A stretch of DNA of 64,000 bases, from assembly GCF_016427535.1 (NCBI RefSeq), contig NZ_JAELXV010000013.1, positions 1 to 64,000 on the forward strand, in the 5' to 3' direction. Under the pieces are notes generated by a model that was given only the letters and a program-made list of their open reading frames with translations, made no database searches and was not told the origin of the DNA. The position numbers and the translations under genes were made by a program. Source of the stretch: Hymenobacter sp. BT559 (lineage in GTDB: Bacteria > Bacteroidota > Bacteroidia > Cytophagales > Hymenobacteraceae). This document shows, one piece after another, positions 1 through 9,173 of the stretch. Within the stretch, counting starts at the first letter, position 1; the number at the start of each line of letters is the position of its first letter.

Positions 1-26
1 GTCGGTCGCCGCCAACTTTACAACGA

Positions 27-83
27 GAGAGCCCCCTGCCCTTGCGCTTTGACCAGCGCCCGGCAGGGGGCTCTCCGTATTTT
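27..83. terminator. Two-tier hairpin terminator
   Basis: The arms gagagccccctgcc (27-40) and ggcagggggctctc (62-75) are perfectly complementary, and a smaller hairpin (cgct/agcg) lies inside the loop. A T-rich run follows on the + strand. It probably ends a gene that lies left of the window. Confidence 0.75.
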
Positions 84-837
84 AGCTCAAGTAGAGTTTA
101 TATTAAGACTAGCAATTGGCTTATTCTGAATTCAAAGACATCCTTTAATAGTGATATTTTAAGTTCTGCAATAGTAATTACGCTTTATTAAGGTATACCA
201 TTATCTAGCTAGCAGGTATACATTGGGTAATCTTTGCAGCAGGTAGCTGACATCTACTTTAGTATAAGTTTTATGCTAATATAAACTGTCTATTATATTG
301 TCGATTTACCAGTTCAGATTGATAGACAAGTAACAGTAAGTCTGTCAGTTGGAGGTTACTCATTACTTGACATGCCAAGGTGGGCAGCAAATCGGCCTCA
401 ATCAACAGGCTTTAGAAAGCGGCTAGTAATCTACATCCGCAAAACGACTATTCGTTTTCTTAAATTGCGCCTTATACCATCCCAATAGCGTACCGACGCT
501 AGACTAGAAGGCTGCTCAGTATCTGCTAGTAGCTTTCGTCTTTTTGATTCTTATCATAGCTTAAATAGCTATTGCTAAAAAGGACGAAGCTCCAGGAAGA
601 TGGCTAGATGAGCGCGCTATTGTTAGGCAAGATGGCTACTGATGTTTTTTAGATTTAGGTTATAGTAGTTTCGTAATCAATAATTTAGTCTAAAAAATGC
701 TAATCCTTATTGCATGCGTGGGCCTACCACATAGATAAAATTCGAGTTCGGCGCGCAGATGTTTAATCGCTTCTTCCGCACTACTCGGCACAGCTTCGGC
801 CAACGCCAGGCGTGGCCAGCGGCCAAGTTCAACACTT
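84..837. other. Intergenic AT-rich stretch, no gene seen
   Basis: About 750 bases, clearly more AT-rich than the neighbouring genes, with stop codons in all frames and no recognisable RNA gene. A 66-residue reading frame near 707-907 overlaps the end of the dioxygenase gene in another frame and is not believed. Confidence 0.5.
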
Positions 838-1830
838 CTATTCTGCCTCGCCCAGCACTTTCTCCACCCAGCCTTTGCCCCAGTCCTCTAACTCTTGCGC
901 ACTCCAAAGCTGGGGGTAGAAGATGCGCCGCTGAAACTTGGGCGGCAGGTAGCTGCGCCAGTTGGTGCCGCCAGTCGCGGGCACATCGCTGGGGTCGCGC
1001 TGTAGGTAGCGCACGGCCGACTTGTAGTGCATGAGCGGCCAGTTCACGTTCACGTTCACATCGAGCTGCTTAAGGGCACGCAGCAGGCGCGGGTGCTGGC
1101 GCTCGGCCTCGGGCAGGCGCTGCACCACGGCCCAGGCATTGCGGTGCTGAAAGTGGCGGGCGTGGGCCAGTAGGTCGCCCGCGTATTTACGCTCAAATTC
1201 GGTAAGGGTCAGGGCCTTGGCGCCGGTTTCCTCCACCGTAGCACCTGCCTGCCAGTAGATGCAGCCCATAAACTGCTCATGGGTGGGGGCATCGCCGAGT
1301 AGGCGGCGCTTTTCTTCGGGCACTAGGTTGGCGAGGTCGGTGCTGGCAATTTCAATATAGCGATACTGCACACTCTGGAAGCCCGAGGCCGGCATGAGAC
1401 TCAGCCGGAACTGCAAAAACTGCTGCTTGTCCATACCATCCACCATCACGTCGAACGAGTCAATTAGATTCTCGAAGTAGCGGTTTACACGACCTAGGCG
1501 CAGCACCACCTCACCCAGAGTGGGTGCTTGCAGCTCGCCGAGCTGCTCGTACTCACGCAGGCAGAGCTTAAAATACAACTCGGTGATTTGGTGGTAGATG
1601 ATGAATATTTCTTCGTCGGGAAACTTCGTGAGCGGGCGCTGCAGGCTCAGTAGCGTGTCCAGCTCGATGTAGTCCCAGTAGTTGATGTAATCGGCGTGGT
1701 AGAGGCCTTCGAGGTAGGCCCCTAGGTCCTGGCCGTCGGCGGCGTAGCGCTGCTGCAAGCGGCGCAATTGGGCCAGCACGGCGGGCGAAAATTCGTCGGC
1801 AAACGGGGGCGAAGTGGGCTGGTCAGACAT
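838..1830 (-). CDS. kynA: Tryptophan 2,3-dioxygenase
   Basis: Haem enzyme that opens the indole ring of L-tryptophan to N-formylkynurenine, the first step of the kynurenine pathway, in the cytoplasm. The 330-residue product has the family's N-terminal pattern NYWDYIELDTLLSLQ (about residues 50-65), the helical FIIYHQITELYFKL segment with the active-site His, and near the C-terminus a His in LMHYKSAVRYL (probable haem ligand) followed by the substrate-binding ATGGTN motif. The start is taken at MSDQP (ATG at 1830). A longer open frame runs upstream to 2220 but crosses the divergent promoter region and the beginning of sdaAB, so it is rejected. No other kynurenine-pathway gene is adjacent. Confidence 0.93.
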   Translation of the reverse strand: MSDQPTSPPFADEFSPAVLAQLRRLQQRYAADGQDLGAYLEGLYHADYINYWDYIELDTLLSLQRPLTKFPDEEIFIIYHQITELYFKLCLREYEQLGELQAPTLGEVVLRLGRVNRYFENLIDSFDVMVDGMDKQQFLQFRLSLMPASGFQSVQYRYIEIASTDLANLVPEEKRRLLGDAPTHEQFMGCIYWQAGATVEETGAKALTLTEFERKYAGDLLAHARHFQHRNAWAVVQRLPEAERQHPRLLRALKQLDVNVNVNWPLMHYKSAVRYLQRDPSDVPATGGTNWRSYLPPKFQRRIFYPQLWSAQELEDWGKGWVEKVLGEAE

Positions 1831-2043
1831 AAGCAAACGGGCAAGAGCCGCCGCAAATATCGGCCTGCTCGCGCGCGCAGTGTCCAAGGTTGGGCCGCGC
1901 GCCCTAATTTTAGCCCCGCATGAAGAGGGTATGAGGTAAAGAGGGTAGGAGGCGAGAAGAGCAGGAAATGGCCCAATATCCTTTACGCTTAGCTTCTTAC
2001 CTGCGCTGCACTCCACCTTATTATTTCCGCATTCCTTTCCCAC

Positions 2044-2721
2044 GTGGCCGAGAAATCCAGCATTTTCGATATGATAGGGCCTGTGATGATAGGGCCCAGC
2101 TCGTCGCACACGGCGGGGGTTGTGCGCATTGCGCGGGCTGCCATTCGCATCTTGGGCGCGCTGCCCACCGAGGCCATTATCACGTTCTACAACTCGTTTG
2201 CCCGTACCTACGAGGGCCACGGCTCGGACCGCGCCATTGTGGCTGGCCTCCTAGGGTATGCTACTGACGATGAGCGCATCCGCACGGCCTTCGACCACGC
2301 CGCTGCGGCGGGCTTACGCTACACCTTTCAGAGCGTAGGCAACGCCTCCACGCTGCACCCCAATACCATCAAGCTCAACCTCACCGGGCCCGATGGCCAC
2401 CAGGTAGAGGTGGTAGGCCAGAGCCGGGGCGGCGGCGTCATTCGCATTGTGGAGGTCGATGGCTTTGGCTGCGACTTCTCGGGGGCACTGCACACGCTCA
2501 TCGTCGATGCCAACGACGTGCCGGGTTCCATTGCCTTCATTGCCTCGGTTATCGCGCACGACGACTGCAACATCGCCACCATGTTTGTGTCGCGCAAAGG
2601 CAAAAACGAGGCCGCCCGGCAGTTTATCGAAATGGACAGCCCCATCAACGACATTACGCTGGCTTACCTGCGGCAGCTGCGCTGGGTGCACCGCATCACC
2701 TACATTCCCACCCTCGAATGA
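2044..2721 (+). CDS. sdaAB: L-serine ammonia-lyase, iron-sulfur type, beta subunit
   Basis: One half of the [4Fe-4S] L-serine dehydratase that deaminates serine to pyruvate. The 225-residue protein opens with the family signature around GPSSSHTAG (about residues 17-25), followed by the FARTYEGHGSDRA segment; the C-terminal third, from about residue 150, looks like an ACT domain. The Fe-S cysteine-bearing alpha subunit is not in this window, so it must be encoded elsewhere. The start is a GTG at 2044; no in-frame ATG lies close enough to replace it without cutting the conserved N-terminus. It is divergent from kynA across a 213-base spacer with a purine-rich repeated tract (1920-1962). Confidence 0.9.
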   Translation: MAEKSSIFDMIGPVMIGPSSSHTAGVVRIARAAIRILGALPTEAIITFYNSFARTYEGHGSDRAIVAGLLGYATDDERIRTAFDHAAAAGLRYTFQSVGNASTLHPNTIKLNLTGPDGHQVEVVGQSRGGGVIRIVEVDGFGCDFSGALHTLIVDANDVPGSIAFIASVIAHDDCNIATMFVSRKGKNEAARQFIEMDSPINDITLAYLRQLRWVHRITYIPTLE

Positions 2722-2857
2722 CGCCTCCCTGTAATGCCCACGCCTGGGGCGGCGATGCAGCTGGCAGTGCCACCTAGGTGCCCTGCCGCTACCGCCCTGC
2801 TTGCCACGTCTGTGCCGCGGGCTGACTCTTTAGTATACACCCGTTTCTTTTCCGCTT

Positions 2858-4408
2858 ATGACTGCAAAAACTACCTGCCCACCCGCTGCCCGTGCGGCGC
2901 TGGCCCTGGCGGGCCTGCTGGCCGCCGGGCCGGTAGCGGCCCAGGCTCAAACGCAGCCTGCCCGCCCAGCCACGGCCCCCGCAGCAGCACTGGCTACGCC
3001 GGCCGTGGCGGCTACTGGCCCTTGGGGCCTGCAGCGCACTATAGACTACGCGCTCGAGCACAACATTGGGTTGCGCATCAACCAGCTGACGGTGCAGAGC
3101 AATGCCCAGGTGCTGCGCCAAAGCAAAGCAGCGCTGCTGCCCACGGCCAACCTCAGCGCCAGCCAGGCCTGGCAGTACGGCACCAGCGTTAACCCGCTTA
3201 CGTATGAGTTTCAGAGCCAGACAGTGCGCTCGAACAACGTGTCGGGCAACTCACAGCTGGTGCTGTTTCAGGGGTTTCAGCTGCGCAATACCATCCGGCG
3301 CAATTCCCTCGACCTGCAAGCCAGTCAGGCCGATGTGCAAAAGGCGCGCAACGACTTGAGCCTGAACGTGGCCTCGTACTTCTTACAGCTGGTGCTGGCG
3401 CAAGAGCTGGTGCGCGCCAATCAGTTTTACGTGACGCGCGACCAGGAGCAGATTGCCCGAACCAAGCTGCTGCTGCAAGCCGGCAGCATTCCGGAAAGCA
3501 CCCTGCTTGACAGCCAAAGCCAACTGGCCACCGACGAGCTGAACGTAACCACCGCCCAGAACCAGGCCAACGTGGCGCGCCTCAACCTGCTGCAGTTGCT
3601 CAACCTAGACCCGGCTGCCAACCCCGACTTTCAGATTGAAGTGCCCGAGTTGCCTGACCCCGACGCCGAGGCGCCCCTGGCCCTGAATACCAACGAGCTA
3701 TTTCAGGGGGCGGCTACCCGGCAGCCCGAAATCAAGGCTGCCGACCTGCGCGTGCTCAGTGCCGGCCGCAGCGTCGAGCTGGCGCGGGGTGCCTACTACC
3801 CGCGACTGATTTTGGCCGGTAGCGTATTCAGCGGCTTCTCGTCGGCCCGCACGGTGACGCAGATTGGCGGCGACTCGACGGCGCGGCGCACCACCTTCTT
3901 CGTGCAAAACCCCACGACGCCCGGCGGGCCGCTCACGCCGCTGAGCGTCGTCACTTACCAGCGCAACCTCAGTGTGCTGCCCCAGAACTATTGGGACCAG
4001 TTGAGCCAGAACCTAGGCCAGCAGGTTCAGTTCGCACTCAGTATTCCGATTCTCAATGGCTTACAGGTGCGCACCAACGTGCAGCGCACGCTCATCAACG
4101 CCCAGCAGGTGCAGCTGCAAGCCGAGCAAGCGCGCCTCACGCTGCGCCAAACCATTGAGCAGGCCTACGCCGATGCCCGCGCCGCTCAGCTGCAGTATGC
4201 CGCCGCCCGCCGCCAGGTAGAGGCCCTGACCGTGACGCAGCGCAACGCCGAGATTCGCTTCAACAACGGCCTGCTCAGCGGCACCGAGTTCAACGTCACC
4301 AAGAACAACCTCAACTTCGCCATTTCCAACCAGCTGCAGGCCAAGTATACCTTCATCTTCCGGCGCAAGGTGCTGGACTTTTACCAGGGCAAGCCACTGG
4401 CACTTTAA
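2858..4408 (+). CDS. TolC-family outer-membrane efflux protein
   Basis: Outer-membrane channel of a tripartite export system. The 516-residue protein has a signal peptide (alanine/leucine-rich segment ending near AAQAQ, about residue 31), then two long helical repeats of the outer-membrane efflux protein family: first copy from about 50 to 250 (YALEHNIGLRINQL onward), second from about 270 to 510 with the typical LTLRQTIEQAYADARAAQ helix. The Gly/Ser/Thr-rich strand segments in the second half (around LAGSVFSGFSS) fit the beta-barrel part. It lies 87 bases upstream of an HlyD/MacA-like adaptor on the same strand, so the two are very probably one unit; no inner-membrane pump follows. Confidence 0.9.
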   Translation: MTAKTTCPPAARAALALAGLLAAGPVAAQAQTQPARPATAPAAALATPAVAATGPWGLQRTIDYALEHNIGLRINQLTVQSNAQVLRQSKAALLPTANLSASQAWQYGTSVNPLTYEFQSQTVRSNNVSGNSQLVLFQGFQLRNTIRRNSLDLQASQADVQKARNDLSLNVASYFLQLVLAQELVRANQFYVTRDQEQIARTKLLLQAGSIPESTLLDSQSQLATDELNVTTAQNQANVARLNLLQLLNLDPAANPDFQIEVPELPDPDAEAPLALNTNELFQGAATRQPEIKAADLRVLSAGRSVELARGAYYPRLILAGSVFSGFSSARTVTQIGGDSTARRTTFFVQNPTTPGGPLTPLSVVTYQRNLSVLPQNYWDQLSQNLGQQVQFALSIPILNGLQVRTNVQRTLINAQQVQLQAEQARLTLRQTIEQAYADARAAQLQYAAARRQVEALTVTQRNAEIRFNNGLLSGTEFNVTKNNLNFAISNQLQAKYTFIFRRKVLDFYQGKPLAL

Positions 4409-4418
4409 TTCAGTTAAA

Positions 4419-4497
4419 AGGTAGGAGCTAGGGGTTAGGAGTGGCTGAATCAGCGTCTCAATAACTCTTAGCTCTTGGCTCTCAACTCTTAACTTAT
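4419..4497 (+). repeat. Two blocks of heptamer repeats before the adaptor start codon
   Basis: Block one (4419-4439) reads AGGTAGG, AGCTAGG, GGTTAGG. Block two (4463-4497) reads AACTCTT, AGCTCTT, GGCTCTC, AACTCTT, AACTTAT, and its last unit runs into the ATG at 4496. The period is exactly seven bases in both blocks. The two blocks are partly complementary and could fold together in the mRNA. Their function is unknown; the location suggests an effect on translation of the adaptor. Confidence 0.7.
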
Positions 4498-5890
4498 GAA
4501 GAACAACCGACTCCTTTTTATTCTCCTAGGTCTCATTGTGGTGCTGATTGGCGGCTATGCGGTGGCCAAGAAACAAGGCTGGATAGGCACGCCCACTGGC
4601 ACCGAAGTCACCGCCGCCAAGGCTGGTCCGACCACCATTGTGGAGAAAGTCAGTGCCTCAGGCAAGGTGCAGCCCGAAACCGAAGTAAAAATCTCGCCCG
4701 ACGTATCGGGCGAAATCACCGAACTCTACGTGCAGGAGGGCGACTCAGTGAAGAAGGGCCAGCTGCTGCTGCGCATTCGGCCGGACAACTACGAGGCTAT
4801 GGTGAGCCAGCAAACCGCCGTGGTGGGCACCCAGCGCGCCAACGTGAGCCAGGCCCAGGCCCAGCTAGAGCAGCAAACCGCCAATGCCCGCCAAACCGAG
4901 CTGACTTATCGCCGCCAGGCTTCGCTGTTTAAGCAAAAAGTAATTTCGCAGGCCGACTACGAGGCCGCCCAAGCGGCCTACAACGCCTCGCAAGAACAGT
5001 TGCGGGCCATTCGGGCGCAGATTGCGGCGGCCCAGAGCAGCGTGCGCAGCGCCCAGGCCGGCCTGAGCGAAGCCCAGAAAAACCTGAACAAGACCACTAT
5101 TTACGCGCCCGTAAGCGGTACGGTCAGTAAGCTCAACGTGAAAAAAGGCGAGCGCGTAGTGGGCACCACCCAAATGGCGGGTACCGAAATCATGCGCATT
5201 GCCAACCTCAACAACATGGAGGTGCGGGTAAGCGTGAACGAGAACGACATCATTCGGGTGCAACTCGGCGATTCGGCCGACGTGGAAGTGGATTCTTATA
5301 CCACCCAAAACGAGAAGTTTAAGGGCGTTGTCACGGCCATTGCCAACACGGCCAAGGACGCCCTCACCGCCGAAGCCGTGACCGAGTTTGAGGTGCGCGT
5401 GCGCCTGCTGCCCGAGAGCTACCGCCACCTCGTAAAAACGGGTCCCGCGGGCCGCACTACGGTGCCCTTTCGGCCGGGCATGACGGCCTCGGTTGACATC
5501 ATTGCCGAGCGCAAGGCCGGCGTGCTGAGCGTGCCGCTGGCCGCCGTAACTACCCGCTCCGACTCGGCTAAAGTGCAGGCCGAGAAGGGGGGCATCCGCG
5601 TCGGCCCCAATCGCGGTACGGCTACCAAAGCCGAAGGCCCCGCTGCCCCCAAGCCCAAGATTGAGGAAGTCGTATTCGTGATTAAAAATGGCAAAGCCGT
5701 GATGACACCGGTAAAAACCGGCATCAGCGACTTCCAAAACATAGAGATTATCAGCGGCCTCAGTGCTGGCACCGAAGTAGCCAGCGGGCCCTTCCGGGCC
5801 GTGGCCAAAACGCTGAAAGACGGGGCGCGCGTGCTCGTAAAAGACGCCGCCAGCCTGAGCAAAGCCAGTACCGAAGACGCGGGCAAATAA
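4496..5890 (+). CDS. HlyD/MacA-type periplasmic adaptor subunit
   Basis: Membrane-fusion protein linking an inner-membrane exporter to TolC. In the 464-residue product an N-terminal signal anchor (residues about 5-24, LLFILLGLIVVLIGGYAV) is followed by a biotinyl-lipoyl half-motif (EVKISPDVSGEITELYVQEGD, about 62-82), a long Gln/Ala-rich coiled-coil hairpin (about 100-200), the second lipoyl half (IYAPVSGTVSKLNVKKGE, about 202-219), a beta-barrel domain with NENDI, and a membrane-proximal C-terminal domain. A MacA-like adaptor is usually followed by the MacB ABC transporter, but here a terminator follows at once. The pump partner must be encoded elsewhere or has been lost. Confidence 0.9.
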   Translation: MKNNRLLFILLGLIVVLIGGYAVAKKQGWIGTPTGTEVTAAKAGPTTIVEKVSASGKVQPETEVKISPDVSGEITELYVQEGDSVKKGQLLLRIRPDNYEAMVSQQTAVVGTQRANVSQAQAQLEQQTANARQTELTYRRQASLFKQKVISQADYEAAQAAYNASQEQLRAIRAQIAAAQSSVRSAQAGLSEAQKNLNKTTIYAPVSGTVSKLNVKKGERVVGTTQMAGTEIMRIANLNNMEVRVSVNENDIIRVQLGDSADVEVDSYTTQNEKFKGVVTAIANTAKDALTAEAVTEFEVRVRLLPESYRHLVKTGPAGRTTVPFRPGMTASVDIIAERKAGVLSVPLAAVTTRSDSAKVQAEKGGIRVGPNRGTATKAEGPAAPKPKIEEVVFVIKNGKAVMTPVKTGISDFQNIEIISGLSAGTEVASGPFRAVAKTLKDGARVLVKDAASLSKASTEDAGK

Positions 5891-5920
5891 CTTTGCACCG
5901 CGCCCGCCACTTTGGGTTGG

Positions 5921-5959
5921 GCCGCCCCGCGCCGTTTGGCACGGGGCGGCTCTTTTTTT
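5921..5959 (+). terminator. Intrinsic terminator after efflux pair
   Basis: GC stem gccgcccc (5921-5928) with ggggcggc (5943-5950) followed by tcttttttt. This is a textbook rho-independent terminator that separates the adaptor gene from the PAP2 gene, so the latter needs its own promoter or readthrough. Confidence 0.9.
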
Positions 5960-5970
5960 GCCTACTACTT

Positions 5971-6873
5971 ATGACCCACTTCTTCTCTGCTACGGCCCGG
6001 TCGGCGAGTGCCGCCCTACGCCGCTTGGCCCTAGGTATTGGCCTGGGAGCCAGCTTGCTCACTACCGCTGTGCTGCCCAGCCAGGCGCAGGTGCTGCCCG
6101 CGCCCGCCACTGCTGCGCCCACCGACACTACGCTGCGCAAGTACCAAACGCTGCCCGGCACCCCCCCTAGGCCCTGGTACCAGAGCAAGGTTTTTAAGGC
6201 GGCCGTAGTGCCGGCGGTGCTCATTGGCTACGGCATTAGCGTGGTCGACGACCGGGGCTTTTACTCGTCTTACGATGCCCGGCGCGACATTCAGCGCAAC
6301 TTTCCCAATTTCAACAGCCGCCTCGACGACTACATGCAGTGGGCACCCTACCTGGAGCTGGGCGCCGTGCTGGCTTTTGGAGTAGAGAGCCGCAACGACC
6401 GCGTGAACTTGGCACTCATCCTGGCTAAGTCGGAGGCTATTATGATGGGCTCGGTCTTTATCGTGAAAACTTTGACTCGGCACGAGCGTCCCGATGGCTC
6501 CGACTTCCGCTCGTTTCCGTCGGGCCACACGGCGCAGGCTTTCCTGGCGGCCAGCATCGTGCACACCGAGCTGCGCGAGAAAAGCCAGTGGTACGGCATC
6601 GGGGCCTACACCATTGCCACTACGGTAGGGGCCTTTCGGATGCTCAACAACAAGCACTGGGAAGCTGACGTGTTTGCCGGGGCCGGCTTCGGCATCTTGT
6701 CGGCGCACTTGGCCTACCTCACGCACCGTCACCGCTGGGGTCGCCACCCCGCCGACCGCCAGGGCGTGGGCCTAGGAGCGCCCGTGGTGCCGCCACGCGG
6801 TTTCTGGCAGGCTACCCCCACCATGCTGCCGGGCGGCACGCCGGGCGTCACGTTTACCTGGGCAGCCAAGTAG
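5971..6873 (+). CDS. PAP2-family membrane phosphatase
   Basis: Phosphatidic-acid-phosphatase-type enzyme, probably acting on a lipid phosphate such as undecaprenyl pyrophosphate at the membrane. The 300-residue product shows the three PAP2 motifs in order: KTLTRHERP (about residues 167-175), PSGH (about 184-187), and a third motif read as R-(x5)-H-(x3)-D in RMLNNKHWEAD (about 226-236). A hydrophobic N-terminus with an AQA-type cleavage site precedes them. The ATG at 5971 is chosen because the open frame upstream crosses the terminator of the preceding gene. The substrate cannot be read from sequence. Confidence 0.85.
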   Translation: MTHFFSATARSASAALRRLALGIGLGASLLTTAVLPSQAQVLPAPATAAPTDTTLRKYQTLPGTPPRPWYQSKVFKAAVVPAVLIGYGISVVDDRGFYSSYDARRDIQRNFPNFNSRLDDYMQWAPYLELGAVLAFGVESRNDRVNLALILAKSEAIMMGSVFIVKTLTRHERPDGSDFRSFPSGHTAQAFLAASIVHTELREKSQWYGIGAYTIATTVGAFRMLNNKHWEADVFAGAGFGILSAHLAYLTHRHRWGRHPADRQGVGLGAPVVPPRGFWQATPTMLPGGTPGVTFTWAAK

Positions 6874-6958
6874 CACCTAGGGTCATTAGCTTCTCAGACC
6901 TAAGTCAGTTATCCTTGAAAAACTGAAAGTGGTTGCACCCCAGCAACGGGAGATATAA

Positions 6959-7015
6959 GCACCTACATAAAAGGTCCGGCAGCCACTAGGGCTACTGGAC
7001 CTTTTGTGTAGGTGC
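6959..7015. terminator. Bidirectional terminator
   Basis: Arms gcacctacataaaaggtcc (6959-6977) and ggaccttttgtgtaggtgc (6997-7015) match at 18 of 19 positions and contain A/T runs on both sides. It lies between convergent PAP2 and GH43 genes and serves both. Confidence 0.85.
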
Positions 7016-7030
7016 TACAGGTAAAAGCGT

Positions 7031-8560
7031 CTATCGCTGGTTGCGCAGGATGAAGTTGTGGAAGGTCGCTGTAGCTTCAGCTTCTCCCTGGGCCACCAGC
7101 GCCAGCCGCACGCCGCGGTCCCAGGGCGGCAGGTAGGTGCCGTTCACGGCAAAGCTCTCAGTGGGCAGGGGCTGCCAGGTGGCGCCGTCGGTGCTGTAGG
7201 CGAAGCGGTAGCGCTGGCCGCCCCATACCTCTAGGCGCAGCGTGAGCGTGGTGCAGGGCTCCACGAAGATGGAGGTAAGGCACTGCTGCTTGCCGCTCTT
7301 GAGGTGCCACACTTGTAGCTGGCCATTGCCAGCCATTAGGGCCAGGGCATTGTAGGGGTCGCCCACGGCGGCCAGGCCCGCAAAGGTGTCGGCAGGCAGG
7401 GCCGCAAAGTCGATAGTTGTGGCGGCCTTGTACGTGGCCGTGTGGGTACGCCGGGCCACTACGGCACCTAGGCGCGAAGGCTCTGCCGTGAGGCGCAGCT
7501 GGCCATCGGCCACGGCCACAGCAGGCTGCTGCCCAATGGGCCACTGCCACTCGAGCCCCAACTGGCTGCCCGCAAACTCGTCGGCTACGTGCAGGCGCCC
7601 TAGGTCGGTGAGGGGCGGCGCCTGGGGGCTGCGCCGCACAAACTCGGGCCAGCCTTCAGCATTCCAGGTAAACTCGCTGAGCAGGCCCTGGCGGCCCACA
7701 AACTCGTGGCTTTGCTTGAAATAAGCGTGGTGCAGCAAAAACCAGCGCCCGTCGAGCTCCGTCACGGTGCCGTGGCCGGGGCATTTCCACGTATCGTTGC
7801 TGTCCAAGATGGGGTTTTGGGCGTACTTCTCCCAGGGCCCCAGCAGCGCCCGCGAGCGGGCCACGCCAGTGGCGTACTGGCAGCCTTTGCCGCAGCAGCT
7901 GTTGCCGGCATAAAACATATAAAACCAGCCGTTGTGCCGCACCAGAGCCGAGCCTTCCACGAGCGGGCCTTCCCAGCGCACATCGTTGCTGAAGAGCTCA
8001 GTAGCCTCCCCAATGAGAGCCGTGCGCTCGTCGTTGAGGCGCTGGGCCCAGATGGGCGTGTCTTGGTAGCACGAGTTGCCGTCTTCTTTCCACACCAAAT
8101 ACAAGTCGCCGTGCTCATCGGGGATGGCAAAGCCGTCGATAGAGCCCGCCTCCTGGCCCACCAGCGGGCCGTGGTCGTGGTAGGGGCCGGCGGGGTGGTC
8201 GGCGCTGGCTACCGCTACGCACAGCATACCGCCCTTTTTGCGGGCAGTGTAATATACGTAGGTGCGGCCGTTCTCTTGGTAAAACTCAGGCGCCCAGAAA
8301 TTGGAGCCCGCCCAGTCGGGCAGCTTGTCCGGGAACACGTGCCCCACGAGCTCCCAGTCGAGCAGGTTCTTAGAGGAAAACAGTGGAAACACCGCGCCCC
8401 ACTCGGCTGAGGTAGCGCTGGCCCAATAGGTATCGCCAATCTTAATAACCGTCGGGTCCGGGTGGTCGCCCGGCAGTACTACCTGATCGTAGGAAGGGCG
8501 GGGGAGGGTCGGAGCCCCCTGGGGCGCCTGGGCGGGAGTTAAGAGTAGTTCGACTGACAC
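7031..8560 (-). CDS. Glycoside hydrolase family 43 protein
   Basis: Five-bladed beta-propeller glycosidase, most likely a beta-xylosidase or alpha-L-arabinofuranosidase. Of 509 residues, the first 310 or so are the catalytic propeller: general-base Asp in GDHPDPTVIK (about residues 31-40), the transition-state Asp in GSIDGF (about 140), and the general-acid Glu in LVEGSAL (about 200). The C-terminal part (about 330-505) has the beta-sandwich pattern of GH43 C-terminal domains (FHNFILRNQR at the end). No clear signal peptide is visible from the GTG start at 8560, so the protein is either cytoplasmic or mis-started. A run of cysteines (NSCCGKGCQY) near residue 220 is unusual. No polysaccharide-utilisation genes are adjacent. 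Confidence 0.88.
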   Translation of the reverse strand: MSVELLLTPAQAPQGAPTLPRPSYDQVVLPGDHPDPTVIKIGDTYWASATSAEWGAVFPLFSSKNLLDWELVGHVFPDKLPDWAGSNFWAPEFYQENGRTYVYYTARKKGGMLCVAVASADHPAGPYHDHGPLVGQEAGSIDGFAIPDEHGDLYLVWKEDGNSCYQDTPIWAQRLNDERTALIGEATELFSNDVRWEGPLVEGSALVRHNGWFYMFYAGNSCCGKGCQYATGVARSRALLGPWEKYAQNPILDSNDTWKCPGHGTVTELDGRWFLLHHAYFKQSHEFVGRQGLLSEFTWNAEGWPEFVRRSPQAPPLTDLGRLHVADEFAGSQLGLEWQWPIGQQPAVAVADGQLRLTAEPSRLGAVVARRTHTATYKAATTIDFAALPADTFAGLAAVGDPYNALALMAGNGQLQVWHLKSGKQQCLTSIFVEPCTTLTLRLEVWGGQRYRFAYSTDGATWQPLPTESFAVNGTYLPPWDRGVRLALVAQGEAEATATFHNFILRNQR

Positions 8561-9173
8561 GGGAATAAGTTTGCGTAAAGAGTAAGGAATAGCAAAAAAG
8601 AAAGATTAATAATATTCGCTCTTTGGGTGGTAAAGGTACATTAAGCAATCGAATAACAAGCGGGCAATATAATTTTTTAGCGAAAACAGCTGGCTGTATT
8701 ATTGAGCGTTATTATTGAGTTACCCACTTGATAAGATTCTATTAGCAAGAATACAGCCATTTTTATGCTTTTGAGCGCCCTTACACCGGTGTGTCTTGCG
8801 CTAGTGCAAATTGCTATGGGTGATGTTCTATTTTGTGTAAAAATTTAATTATTATAAGAGTAATCACTGTTTAGATAATCTCGACTATTGCCTGGGCTTT
8901 CGCCTGATGGTGCTATAGATTTAGGGCTTATCCTAGGTAGGTGTTTCATCGATGCCGCCCTTTAAGTCTCGATTTTAGAAACTATTTTTTTCTAGGCTGA
9001 AGCATCATATACCCTAGGCTTAGCCACGCGCAGGCTACGTTTACTTTATGGCTTATCTAGAAGCATACCGTTCTTAAACAACAAGGGCACCTTCCGCTCG
9101 TAGCCGAAGGTGCCCTTATACTAGATAGGCATTGCCAAGCCCCAGGCAGGCACAGCAACTAGCTACTAATTAA
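8561..9173. other. AT-rich intergenic stretch with a terminator at 9083-9117
   Basis: About 600 bases without a credible gene. The only clear element is the hairpin aagggcaccttc (9083-9094) / gaaggtgccctt (9106-9117), the probable terminator of the S24 regulator gene that reads leftward from 10031. Confidence 0.6.

Noticed and set aside
1920..1962. Purine-rich tract between kynA and sdaAB as another heptamer array
   Set aside because: The GAGG-type units are spaced by 7-8 bases, not a strict seven, so it is not counted with the clear heptamer arrays.
1831..2220. N-terminal extension of kynA by 130 codons
   Set aside because: It crosses the divergent promoter region and overlaps the first 59 codons of sdaAB; the conserved dioxygenase start is MSDQP at 1830.
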